Of a stretch of DNA of 32,039 bases, positions 1 to 7,693 are shown in pieces. Under the pieces are notes generated by a model. The model saw nothing but the letters and a program-made list of their open reading frames with translations. It was not told where the DNA came from and did not search any database. Numbering within the stretch: the first letter of the stretch is position 1; each line of letters opens with the position of its first letter. The stretch lies in the NCBI GenBank assembly GCA_021784455.1, contig JAJXSS010000005.1, positions 1 to 32,039 on the forward strand, written 5' to 3'. Source of the stretch: Planctomycetota bacterium. GTDB lineage: Bacteria; Planctomycetota; Phycisphaerae; Phycisphaerales; Phycisphaeraceae. Made by a program: the position numbers and the translations under genes.

Positions 1-222
1 ATCTTGTCCCCCAAGCCCGCTTACCGGCGGCTGATGCGGCTGATTCACGGGGAATGGTCCACCGATCTGGAGGGGACCACCGATGCTGACGGCCGGATTC
101 GTTTTCGCGGCTTTCTGGGCACCTACCGGCTGACCGTGCCGACACCGGCCGGGCCGGCGGAACTGGATTTCACGCTGGGCCGGAAGCAGCGGCCGATCGA
201 TCTGAAGGTGCCCACCCCGTAG
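1..222 (+). CDS. C-terminal end of a glycoside hydrolase family 10-like protein (partial)
   Basis: The reading frame is open from the first base of the window and stops at TAG 220-222, so only about 73 C-terminal residues are visible. The TTG the ORF track uses as a start is probably an internal codon. The segment 'HGEWSTDLEG', then 'TTDADGRIRFRGFLGTYRL', then a short beta-rich tail resembles the module that follows the catalytic barrel in many planctomycete and other bacterial GH10 xylanase-like proteins, where a W-T...TDA-G...RGF-G-Y pattern recurs. No catalytic residue lies inside the window, so the assignment rests on this tail alone. A GH10-like enzyme would cleave beta-1,4-xylan or a related polysaccharide outside the cytoplasm. 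The gene converges with the glycosyltransferase that follows, with hairpin repeat copy A between them. Confidence 0.6.
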   Translation: MLSPKPAYRRLMRLIHGEWSTDLEGTTDADGRIRFRGFLGTYRLTVPTPAGPAELDFTLGRKQRPIDLKVPTP

Positions 223-310
223 CCCCCCGGAGAAAGGCTGAATTAGCGGAACTGGTTCGCGCCAGACCCGCCCCAGGGGCAGGCGCGGTTTGGTTTGCCG
301 ATGGGGGGAT

Positions 311-353
311 GGCAGAAGAAGTGGTGGGTCCGAAGACTTGACCCACCCTACGC
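311..353. repeat. Dispersed hairpin repeat, copy A
   Basis: GGTGGGTC (323-330) and GACCCACC (340-347) form an 8-bp perfect stem around the loop CGAAGACTT, followed by CTACG. Closely related sequences occur at 15317-15355 (opposite orientation) and 29295-29335. It lies between two convergent gene ends, where it could end transcription in both directions. Confidence 0.75.
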
Positions 354-356
354 CGG

Positions 357-2426
357 TCACCGGGTCGGGGGAGCATGCCGCGCGGGGACGTAGAGGAACA
401 GGGGGTGGGCGGATCGGGCCGGAGCGAAGCGGCCGACCTCGACGTAGCGCCGGCCGCCCAGCACCACCGGGCCGGCGGGCCAGTCAGTGAAGATGACGGC
501 CTGGGGCCGGCGCACCGGCCAGGCGGCGAGTTCGGCGGATTGGGCCCGCTGGGCATCGGTGCACACGTGCTCCAGATGCAGCCGCGGGATGCGGGCCTTG
601 AGCAGCACCCAAAAGGGGTATTCCCAGGCCGTTTCGTGGGTGACCAGACCGATATCGCTGGCCGCCAGGCGGGCGGCGGTGGCAGCCAGCGTGTGCATGG
701 GCGGGCCCAGGGCCGGATCGGTCAGGAAGTACTGATCCTGGCGGCTGGTGGAAAACATGTTGGGCCGGCCGATCCAGGGCTTGGCCTCGTTCATCAGGAG
801 CATGGGCAGGGCCGTCAGGGCGGCCAGGACCAAGATGACGGCCAGGGCCGCCGTCGGCAGCCGCTGCTGGAGCACTACCCCCGCCACGGCGCACCAAGCG
901 ACCAGGAGCGGCAGTTCCAGGCGCGTATTCCACGGTGACCACTTGAAGACCACGACAAACAGCAGGAACGACACCGTCAAGACCACGGCCACGGCGCGCA
1001 ATTGGCCGCCGGCGGAGTGTCGCCAGCGGGCCAGCACCAGCAAGATCACCCCGAAGATCAGCAGCACATGGGCGGGGCTGCCCGCCCAGTCCTCGTTGGC
1101 AACGCTGTTGCCCAGCACTTCATAGCGGCTGCCGTGAAAGGTGGTGCGCGGGTCGTTGAGTTCCAGCCCCAGCCGGCCGTGGATGTCGCGCATCAGGCGC
1201 TCGTTGAGGTGATTGGTGCGATTGTGATCCAGCGGCACGGCGAAGTGACAGGCGATGGTGCGCAGCAGCACGGAAGCCAGGGCCTGGGGTCGATGGTCCT
1301 GATTGGTGTGCCGGGCGCGCACCTGGGCCGGGCCCAGGGGGTGGCCGTAGGCCCGCCACACGCGCGTGTAGATCCCGGCGTTCAGCCCCAGGACCACCAG
1401 CCCCACCAGGGCCAGGCCCAGCGCCGGCTGGAGGACCGTCTTTCCTTCGGCCTCCGGGAGCGGGCGGGGTGAAGGGGGCATTGCGGTGGCGTGCGATGGC
1501 TCCGCTGCGGGGGAAGCCGCCGAGAATGTCTGCGTGCGAAGCCTCCCCGCTTTCCACCCGCGCCCCAGCATCACAGCCCCCACCCACAGCAGCACCGGAA
1601 AAGCGAGCACGTAGAGGGTGCCCTTGGTGGCCAGGCCCAGCCCCAGGCTGAGACCCAGCCCCAGCCACCAGCGCCAGCGTCCGCCGGGCCGCATCTCCTG
1701 CACCAGCCCCAGAGCACACCACAGCAAACAGATGAACCAGAAGGAGGCGACATAGTCGGTCTGGCTGCTGGAGGCCTGGGCCACGCCCATGGGGATCACC
1801 GCGGCCAAGGCGGCGGCCAGCCACTGCCCGCGGCGTGGGGCGCCCAGTTGCCGGGCCAGCAGGGAAACCCCCGCCAGGCTGCCCAGCATGGATAGCCACT
1901 GCACGCTGTTGGCCCAGCGGTCCGTGCCGCCCAGCAGCACTCCCTGGAGCACCGCGTATTCAGCCCAGGGCTGCATGAAGAGCTGGCGCTGGATGTGCGC
2001 GGGATACATCGCGACGCTGCGGTTCTGGATCCAGTGCATGACCCGGGGCAGGTGATAGGTCATGGCGTCCCAGTTGTTGGGGGCGCAGAAGACGGCGTCG
2101 ATGCCGGTACAGACCAGGATCAGAAGGATGATGCCCAGGCAGGCGCGTTCAAGCCCGGTCCAGGGCAGGGACCGCGGGGGGACGGGCGGCGCCGGCCGGC
2201 GGGTCCGCCGCCACCACAAGATGGCGGACACCAGGACCAGGCCCCAACCCGCGGCCAGGGGCGCCCGGGTGAGGTGGTAACCCAGGCTCAGCAGTTCGGT
2301 CAGGCCCAGCACGGCCAGGCCGCCGAGCAGAGCCGAGATCAGGGCGGCTGCCCGCCACTCGACGCCGGCGCGCAGCATCCGGGCCCACAGAACGACCAAC
2401 GCCAAGAGCGGTAAGAGTGCCAACAT
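357..2426 (-). CDS. Membrane glycosyltransferase, GT39/PMT-like (ArnT-type fold)
   Basis: The 689-residue protein has many hydrophobic segments, starting with two or three at residues 1-70. The first periplasmic loop carries 'NNWDAMTYHLPRVMHWIQN', typical of the dolichyl-phosphate-mannose mannosyltransferase/ArnT superfamily; the acidic residue of that loop is the usual catalytic position. Such enzymes move a sugar from a polyprenyl-phosphate donor to an acceptor on the outer face of the inner membrane; donor and acceptor cannot be told here. A low-complexity stretch ('SAASPAAEPSHATAMPPS' then 'PRPLPEAEG') between two membrane segments coincides with a palindromic repeat and looks inserted. 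The start at 2426 is the first Met before the first hydrophobic helix; there is no strong ribosome binding site. The gene is divergent from the aldo/keto reductase. Confidence 0.8.
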   Translation of the reverse strand: MLALLPLLALVVLWARMLRAGVEWRAAALISALLGGLAVLGLTELLSLGYHLTRAPLAAGWGLVLVSAILWWRRTRRPAPPVPPRSLPWTGLERACLGIILLILVCTGIDAVFCAPNNWDAMTYHLPRVMHWIQNRSVAMYPAHIQRQLFMQPWAEYAVLQGVLLGGTDRWANSVQWLSMLGSLAGVSLLARQLGAPRRGQWLAAALAAVIPMGVAQASSSQTDYVASFWFICLLWCALGLVQEMRPGGRWRWWLGLGLSLGLGLATKGTLYVLAFPVLLWVGAVMLGRGWKAGRLRTQTFSAASPAAEPSHATAMPPSPRPLPEAEGKTVLQPALGLALVGLVVLGLNAGIYTRVWRAYGHPLGPAQVRARHTNQDHRPQALASVLLRTIACHFAVPLDHNRTNHLNERLMRDIHGRLGLELNDPRTTFHGSRYEVLGNSVANEDWAGSPAHVLLIFGVILLVLARWRHSAGGQLRAVAVVLTVSFLLFVVVFKWSPWNTRLELPLLVAWCAVAGVVLQQRLPTAALAVILVLAALTALPMLLMNEAKPWIGRPNMFSTSRQDQYFLTDPALGPPMHTLAATAARLAASDIGLVTHETAWEYPFWVLLKARIPRLHLEHVCTDAQRAQSAELAAWPVRRPQAVIFTDWPAGPVVLGGRRYVEVGRFAPARSAHPLFLYVPARHAPPTR
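1444..1480. repeat. Palindromic REP-like repeat inside the GT39 gene
   Basis: The sequence CCTTCGGCCTCCGGGAGCGG, then GCGGGGTGAAGG, has an imperfect palindromic core (CCTTCGGCCTCCGGGAG) and is read by the gene as 'PPSPRPLPEAEG'. That peptide is a familiar translation of short palindromic repeats in many GC-rich genomes. A related copy lies at 4724-4763. The flanking low-complexity codons, roughly 1480-1560, may belong to the same insertion. Confidence 0.6.
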
Positions 2427-2501
2427 GCCCCGTCACCCCAAGCCCGGGCGGCCGCCGGGTACTTCCTAGCTTATCGACCCGATCCCCCCGTTACGTTGCG
2501 T

Positions 2502-2532
2502 TTGGCCATTGAGTGGCGATCCTTCTTATACT
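2502..2532 (+). promoter_or_regulatory. Possible sigma-70-type promoter for the aldo/keto reductase
   Basis: TATACT at 2527-2532 is a good -10 match. The best upstream -35 candidate is TTGGCC at 2502-2507 with a long 19-bp spacer. It lies 24 bp ahead of the chosen start codon at 2557 and downstream of the longer ORF-track start at 2509, which argues for the shorter protein. Confidence 0.35.
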
Positions 2533-2556
2533 CTGCATAACTTTGCGGAGCCCCCC

Positions 2557-3438
2557 ATGACCAGCCCCCCCCGCCCCGGCACGCTTGCCCGCCGGCCTTA
2601 CGGCCGGGCGCGCCTCCCCCTTTCCATCGTCGGCTTTGGGGGCATCGTGGTGATGAACGCCACGCCGGAACATGCCGCGCAGACGGTGGCCCGGGCGGTG
2701 GAACGGGGGGTCAACTACTTCGATGTGGCCCCCTCGTACGGGAATGCGGAAGAGCGGCTGGGCCCGGCTTTGGCCCCCTACCGCAAGAACTGCTTCCTGG
2801 CCTGCAAGACGGGGAAACGCGATGCGGCCGGAGCCCGGGCCGAACTGGAAGCCTCGCTGGCGGCCCTCAAGACCGACTACTTCGACCTTTACCAACTCCA
2901 CGCCCTGACCGATCTGGCCAAGGATGTCGATGCCGTCTTCGCCCAAGGCGGGGCCATGGAGACGCTGGCAGCAGCGCGCCAATCCGGGCAGGTGCGGCAC
3001 CTGGGGTTTTCCGCCCATTCGGTCCCGGCCGCCCTGAGCGCCCTGGACCGCTTCGATTTTGACTCGATCCTGTTCCCCATCAACTTCGCCACGTACCATC
3101 AGGGCCAGTTTGGCCCCACGGTGGTGGCCCGGGCCCGGGAAAAAGGCGTGTCCATCCTGGCCTTAAAGGCCCTGGCCCGGCAGCAGTGGCCGGAGGATGC
3201 CCCGGAGCGTCCGCAGTATTCCAAGTGCTGGTATCAGCCGCTGACCGACCCGCACCAGTGCGACTTGGCGCTGCGATTCACCCTCAGTCAGCCGGTGACC
3301 GCGGCCGTGCCCCCCGGCGAGGAAGAGTTGTTCTGGCGGGCGGTGGAGATCGCCTGCCACTTCCAGCCGCTGAGCGAGGCGGAGCAACGGGAGGTGGCGG
3401 CGCTGGCGGCCGGGCTGGCGCCGGTGTTCCGGGCGTGA
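2557..3438 (+). CDS. Aldo/keto reductase family protein
   Basis: This is an NAD(P)H-dependent oxidoreductase of the TIM-barrel AKR superfamily; the substrate cannot be predicted. The catalytic tetrad is visible: Asp in 'NYFDVAPSYG', Tyr in the same motif, Lys in 'CKTGKRD' and His in 'LYQLHAL'. 'GQVRHLGFSAHS' is the typical central AKR segment. I start at ATG 2557 (293 residues) rather than 2509, because GCGGAG lies just upstream, the extra 16 residues are not AKR-like and a -10 element falls inside the extension. The protein lacks the Cys-rich ferredoxin-like C-terminus of some AKRs. It is followed after 90 bp by the M29 peptidase on the same strand; no functional link is evident. Confidence 0.88.
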   Translation: MTSPPRPGTLARRPYGRARLPLSIVGFGGIVVMNATPEHAAQTVARAVERGVNYFDVAPSYGNAEERLGPALAPYRKNCFLACKTGKRDAAGARAELEASLAALKTDYFDLYQLHALTDLAKDVDAVFAQGGAMETLAAARQSGQVRHLGFSAHSVPAALSALDRFDFDSILFPINFATYHQGQFGPTVVARAREKGVSILALKALARQQWPEDAPERPQYSKCWYQPLTDPHQCDLALRFTLSQPVTAAVPPGEEELFWRAVEIACHFQPLSEAEQREVAALAAGLAPVFRA

Positions 3439-3528
3439 CCGGCCGATGCCGGAACAAGTCCGCACCGGCGCCGAGGCGTTGGGCCGGGGCGGAGCGTACC
3501 ATACCCGCTGGAACCAAGGAGTCTGACT

Positions 3529-4671
3529 GTGCGTGATCCGCGTCTCGACAGGCTGGCCCGCGTCCTGGTCACCTACGCCACGGGCATTAAGCCCGGGCAG
3601 ATCGTGCGCCTCAGCGGCGATCCGGTGGCCCTGCCGCTTCTGGAAGCCCTTTACGAAGAGGTCCTCAAGGCCGGGGCCCACCCTTACCTGAAGGTGGCCC
3701 CGGATGCCTTCAACAGCATTTTCTTCGAGGCCGCCAACGACGCCCAGCTTCGCTTTGTCAACCCCATCGCGCTGTTCGAGGTCGAAAAGATCGACGCCTC
3801 GATCGGCCTGTGGGCCGAGACCAACACCAAGGCCCTGTCGCGCATCGACCCCAAGCGTCAGAGCCTCGCCTCGGCCGCCCGCAAGCCCATCCTGCGCACG
3901 TTCATGGAGCGGGCGGCCAAGGGCGACCTGCGCTGGTGCGGCACGCTGTTTCCCACCGCCGCCTCGGCCCAGGATGCCGAGATGAGCCTGCGGCAGTATG
4001 AGGATTTCGTGTTTGGGGCCGGGCACCTGGACCAGCCCGACCCGGTGGCCGCCTGGCGCCGCATCGAGGCCGCCCAGCAGAAGGTGGTGGACTTTCTGAC
4101 GGGCAAGAAGGTCATCCGCTTCCAGACCCCCAAGGGCACGGACCTGACCGTGAACGTGGAAGGCATGCGCTGGATCAACTGCTGCGGGCACGAGAACTTC
4201 CCCGATGGCGAGGTGTTTACGGGCCCGAACCTGCAGGCGGCCGACGGCGGGGTCAACGGTGTGGTGCACTACTCGTTCCCGGCGGTGCACCACGGGCGGG
4301 AGGTGCACGATGTGGTGCTGCGCTTCGAGCGGGGCAAGGTGGTCGAGGCCCACGCCACCAAGAACGAGGGCTTCCTGAGCGAGATGCTGGACCAGGATGA
4401 GGGAGCACGCTCCCTGGGCGAAATCGCCATCGGCACCAACTACAGCATTGTGGAATACACCAAGAACACGTTGTTCGACGAGAAGATCGGCGGCACCTTC
4501 CACGCGGCGGTGGGGGCGGGCTATCCGGAAACGGGCAACCGCAACGAATCGGGGCTGCACTGGGACATGGTCTGCGATCTGCGCACGGGTGGGACCATCA
4601 CGGTGGATGGCACGGTCATCAGCCGGGACGGCAAGTTCGTATTTCCCGGCTGGCCCGGGAGCGGGGTGTGA
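3529..4671 (+). CDS. Aminopeptidase, peptidase family M29 (AmpS/aminopeptidase T-like)
   Basis: This 380-residue cytoplasmic metallo-exopeptidase belongs to family M29, whose members remove N-terminal residues from peptides using a two-metal centre. Length and order match the family: N-terminal domain beginning 'LDRLARVLVTYATGIKPGQ', 'GLWAETNTKALSRIDP' in the middle, and a C-terminal metal-binding domain with 'ATKNEGFLSEMLDQDEG' (Glu ligands), 'LFDEKIGGTFHAAVG' (His) and 'SGLHWDMVCDLR' (His and Asp). The start is GTG 3529, with AAGGAG at 3516-3521 seven bases ahead, one of the clearest ribosome binding sites in the window. It converges with the KimA-like transporter. Confidence 0.92.
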   Translation: MRDPRLDRLARVLVTYATGIKPGQIVRLSGDPVALPLLEALYEEVLKAGAHPYLKVAPDAFNSIFFEAANDAQLRFVNPIALFEVEKIDASIGLWAETNTKALSRIDPKRQSLASAARKPILRTFMERAAKGDLRWCGTLFPTAASAQDAEMSLRQYEDFVFGAGHLDQPDPVAAWRRIEAAQQKVVDFLTGKKVIRFQTPKGTDLTVNVEGMRWINCCGHENFPDGEVFTGPNLQAADGGVNGVVHYSFPAVHHGREVHDVVLRFERGKVVEAHATKNEGFLSEMLDQDEGARSLGEIAIGTNYSIVEYTKNTLFDEKIGGTFHAAVGAGYPETGNRNESGLHWDMVCDLRTGGTITVDGTVISRDGKFVFPGWPGSGV

Positions 4672-4723
4672 GCGCCGGCGTGGGGGCAGGCCCGCCGGAC
4701 GGGACCGTTTTCGCGGGCACCAG

Positions 4724-4763
4724 CCCCCTTCCCCGTCCTCTCCCCGCGGACGGGGGGAGGAGT
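4724..4763. repeat. Palindromic REP-like repeat between convergent genes
   Basis: CTCTCCCCGCGGACGGGGGG forms a strong hairpin (CCCCG/CGGGG with loop CGGA, extended by CTC/GAG with a bulge). Its translation contains 'PRPLPADGG', related to the 'PRPLPEAEG' repeat inside the GT39 gene. It lies between the ends of the M29 and KimA-like genes and could act as a two-way terminator. Confidence 0.55.
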
Positions 4764-4804
4764 TCAGGCGGCTGCCCCCAGAAATGGTCCCATCCGGCCC
4801 GCTC

Positions 4805-6958
4805 CTACACGCGGATGGGCAGCACGATCACGGGCACGCCCATGTTGTACAGGCGGCGCTGGATGGAGAAGACGGTGTTGTTGTGCAAGAGCCGCGTGAA
4901 CGACGTTTCCTTGGGGAACACGAGCTGGCCGCCGAAAAAGACCGCGTTGGGGAACTTGTCCAGGATGCGCGGGGCCATCTCGGCGACCTCGTCCACCACA
5001 TCCGTGCCCACCGAGGCGGAGCTTTCCGCATAGAAGCCCTGGCGCCGGGCGAAGGCGACGTAGCGGGCCAGTTCCGTGCCGGTGTGCTCGGTCAGGCGGC
5101 CCAGTTCGGCCGCCCCCTTGAAGTTGCCCACATCCACGACCCCCACGGAAACGAACACGAAGTTCTTGAACATGCCCGGGAACAGCCGAACCACGTTCAG
5201 GAGCGTGTGCAGGCCCAGGCCGTTGAAGCCGTTGACCAGCAGCACGGCGGTCTTGGATTGGGGATCCGGCTGCTCTTTCGGTTGGCCGTCGGCCAGCATG
5301 GGCGGGGCGCTCTCGGCGGCCTGCACCAGCCCGTCGAGGCGCGTCAGCAGCTTGTGGGTGTGCCGGTAATGGCGGCGGATCAAGAGCACCGTGATCACCA
5401 GGCATCCGGTGAGCGTGATGGTCAGCCAGCCCCCCTCGGTGAACTTGATGACCACGGTGGAGATCAGGATGAACACGCACAGGATGAGGCCCGTGCCGTT
5501 GAGGATCAGGCCCTTGCGCCAGTGCGGCTCGGCGGCCCGGCACTGGAACCAGTGGCGGACCATGCCCGTCTGGGACAGGGTGAAGGTGATGAACACGTTG
5601 ATGCTGTAGAGCACCACCAGAAAGCCCACGCTGCCGCGGGTCAGAAACAGCAGGCCGGCGGCGGCCAGGGCCATGAGCATGACGCCGTTGTGGGTGACCA
5701 GGCGGTCGGAGAGGTGGGCGAAGCGGTGGGGGATCCAGCCATCCAGGGCCATGTAGGACAGCACGCGCGGGCCGTCGATAAAGCCGGCCTGGGCGGCCAC
5801 AAAAAGCAGGGCCGCCTCCGACAGCAGGGTGATGAAGACGAAGGCCCACTTGCCGAAATCCGGCCAGGCGGCGGTGAAGCGGTCAAAGAGGATGGCATTG
5901 AGGGTCTTGCCGGACAGGTTGTCCAGCTCGGCGGCGCGGGTGGTGGTGATGGTCTGGCTGAGCTGGGCCTTTTGGGCCATGAGGGCCGCGTAGCGGGCCG
6001 GGTTGGTCACCTTGAGGTGCTTGGTGGTGATGGTCTCCTCGATCTGGACCAACCGGTCGTTGTTGTACTGGTCGCGGACCACCGGGCCCAGGTCGTAGAG
6101 CATGTAGGCCATCATCAGGCCAAAGGCCATGAAGGCCAGGGAGAAGGCCATGTAGCGCATGGTGCGTTTGCCCGTGACCACGCGCGGCTCGCGCAGGATG
6201 GGCAGGCCGTTGGAGACGGCCTCGATGCCGGTGTAGGTGCCCGCGCCCATGCTGTAGGCCCTGAGGATCAAAAAGAGCAGGGCGAACAGCCCCAGATTGC
6301 TGTAGGCCTTGTGCACCTCGGAGCCCGTCACGTGCACCACGTGGGGCAGGTTGCCGGCTCGCGCGAACACGGCGGTGACGATCACCACCAGGTGGGTGAG
6401 CACAAAGACCAGGAAAATGGGCACCAGGGGCACCACCGATTCCTTGACCCCGCGCAGGTTCATCAGCGTCAGCACCGCCAGCCCGCCGAACATGAACAGG
6501 AGCTTGGTGGATTGGAACTGGTCGGGCAGAAAGGAGTACAGAGCATCGGCCCCGCTGGCGATGGAGAGGGTGACGGTCAGGACGTAGTCCAGCAGCAGGG
6601 CGCAGCCCGACACCATGCCGGCCGTGGGGGAAAGCAGCTTGCTGGCCACCAGGTAGCCGCCGCCGCCGGAGGGGAACAGTTCGATGATCTGGGAATAGCT
6701 GGTGCTGATAATCAGCACGGTGATGGCCGAGGCCAGGGCCACGAAAATGGTCAGGGCGGGGTAAGCATGCAGGGCCCGAAAGGCCTCTTCCGGCCCGTAG
6801 CACGAGGAGGACAGCCCGTCGGCCCCCAGCCCCACCCAGGCAAAGAAGGCGATGAGCGACAGATGTTGAAAGACATGAGGATCGAACGGGTTGCGTTCCC
6901 CGCCGATGATCAGCTTCTTCATCCGCTCGAAAAAGGATGGCGCACTGGGATCAGTCAT
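4805..6958 (-). CDS. APC-superfamily permease, KimA/KUP-like potassium importer candidate
   Basis: This 717-residue membrane protein has about 12 hydrophobic segments and a cytoplasmic C-terminal domain. Diagnostic strings for the KimA (YdaO) branch are 'YSQIIELFPSGGGGYLVAS', 'LLDYVLTVTLSIASGADA', 'MNLRGVKES', 'GTYTGIEAVSNGLP' and 'FITFTLSQTGMVRHW'. Family members are high-affinity potassium importers, often proton-coupled and controlled by c-di-AMP; potassium as substrate here is inferred from this similarity. An extra polar, coiled-coil-like stretch of about 80 residues (from 'VVRDQYNNDRLVQIEE') interrupts the membrane part near residues 285-365. The tail from about residue 550 ('TAVLLVNGFNGLGLHTLLN') looks like a soluble universal-stress-like regulatory domain. 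The upstream 276 bp shows no c-di-AMP riboswitch that I can recognise. Confidence 0.8.
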   Translation of the reverse strand: MTDPSAPSFFERMKKLIIGGERNPFDPHVFQHLSLIAFFAWVGLGADGLSSSCYGPEEAFRALHAYPALTIFVALASAITVLIISTSYSQIIELFPSGGGGYLVASKLLSPTAGMVSGCALLLDYVLTVTLSIASGADALYSFLPDQFQSTKLLFMFGGLAVLTLMNLRGVKESVVPLVPIFLVFVLTHLVVIVTAVFARAGNLPHVVHVTGSEVHKAYSNLGLFALLFLILRAYSMGAGTYTGIEAVSNGLPILREPRVVTGKRTMRYMAFSLAFMAFGLMMAYMLYDLGPVVRDQYNNDRLVQIEETITTKHLKVTNPARYAALMAQKAQLSQTITTTRAAELDNLSGKTLNAILFDRFTAAWPDFGKWAFVFITLLSEAALLFVAAQAGFIDGPRVLSYMALDGWIPHRFAHLSDRLVTHNGVMLMALAAAGLLFLTRGSVGFLVVLYSINVFITFTLSQTGMVRHWFQCRAAEPHWRKGLILNGTGLILCVFILISTVVIKFTEGGWLTITLTGCLVITVLLIRRHYRHTHKLLTRLDGLVQAAESAPPMLADGQPKEQPDPQSKTAVLLVNGFNGLGLHTLLNVVRLFPGMFKNFVFVSVGVVDVGNFKGAAELGRLTEHTGTELARYVAFARRQGFYAESSASVGTDVVDEVAEMAPRILDKFPNAVFFGGQLVFPKETSFTRLLHNNTVFSIQRRLYNMGVPVIVLPIRV

Positions 6959-7176
6959 AAGTCAGGACGCACAAGGTTGCGCCAAACCCGCGGGATTCGC
7001 AAGTCGGCCAAGGGGGACGGGGCGGTAAACCTGCCGTCTTGCCGGGCATTCGCGACTGCCCCCCATGTCTTCAAGCCAGAGGAGAGTAATGGTTCTTGGC
7101 GGCCTTGGAAAGCCTCCCCAACCATCCTCACCCCCCCCGGGCGTGACGAGAGGGGTCAGATCCCCGGGGCATCGGC

Positions 7177-7221
7177 CCGCGGCCGGGGCCCCGCCCCCCC
7201 CTCCGGGGTCCCCGGCCGCGG
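7177..7221. terminator. Very stable GC hairpin after the PII gene
   Basis: CCGCGGCCGGGG (7177-7188) is fully complementary to CCCCGGCCGCGG (7210-7221). The stem continues inward with CCCCG/CGGGG across a single-base bulge, leaving a 10-nt loop. It lies 14 bp past the PII stop codon on the minus strand. There is no T-run, so it may act as an RNA 3'-end stabiliser or a Rho-assisted stop rather than a classical intrinsic terminator. Confidence 0.5.
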
Positions 7222-7234
7222 AGGCCTGATGGCC

Positions 7235-7579
7235 TCAGCCGATGGCGTTGGTGCCCGTCTCGCCGGTGCGGATGCGCACGCAGTCTTCGAGCGGCAGGAC
7301 GAAAATCTTGCCATCGCCGATCTTGCCCGAGCGGGCGCCTTTGACGATAGCATCAATGGTGGGTTGCACGAACCCCTCGTTCACGCCGATCTCCAGGCGC
7401 ACCTTCATGCGCAGGTTCACCTCGGTGATCACCCCGCGGTATTCCTCGGTGTAGCCCTTCTGCTGCCCGCAGCCCAGGGCGTGGGGAATCACCGAGACCT
7501 TGAACACTTCCGCTTTGAACAGCTCCCGCTTCACTTCGTTGAGCTTGTCGGGCTGAATGTAGGCAATGATCAGTTTCAT
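7235..7579 (-). CDS. PII family nitrogen regulatory protein
   Basis: PII proteins are trimeric cytosolic sensors of ATP/ADP and 2-oxoglutarate; those next to amt usually dock on and block the Amt pore. The 114 residues carry the T-loop '[14 protein letters not shown]', the B-loop '[16 protein letters not shown]' and the C-terminal 'RIRTGE'. The pore-plugging Arg of the T-loop (R48, equal to Arg47 of E. coli GlnB) is kept. The uridylylated tyrosine (Tyr51 in E. coli GlnB) is replaced: 'GAEYMV' corresponds here to 'GVITEV', giving Thr52. Classical GlnD uridylylation therefore looks impossible, although Y47 remains. AAGGGA lies eight bases before ATG 7579. The gene follows amt after 114 bp on the same strand, so co-transcription is likely. 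Whether to call it GlnB or GlnK cannot be decided. Confidence 0.93.
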   Translation of the reverse strand: MKLIIAYIQPDKLNEVKRELFKAEVFKVSVIPHALGCGQQKGYTEEYRGVITEVNLRMKVRLEIGVNEGFVQPTIDAIVKGARSGKIGDGKIFVLPLEDCVRIRTGETGTNAIG

Positions 7580-7693
7580 CTGCGTTCCCTTGTGGAGTTA
7601 AAAAACCATGAATCGGCACAGCCGCACCGGCTTGGGGCGGGAGGCTCCGGGGCCAGCCCCCGCGGCGACCCTGGGCCCCTAGGTCTTCCGGCC

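Noticed and set aside
3163-4560. 465-residue minus-strand ORF opposite the M29 peptidase
   Set aside because: The M29 gene has catalytic motifs and a strong ribosome binding site; the antisense ORF has neither.
6959-7234. c-di-AMP (ydaO) riboswitch upstream of the KimA-like gene
   Set aside because: The conserved core elements are not recognisable on the minus strand; only the PII-side hairpin is evident.
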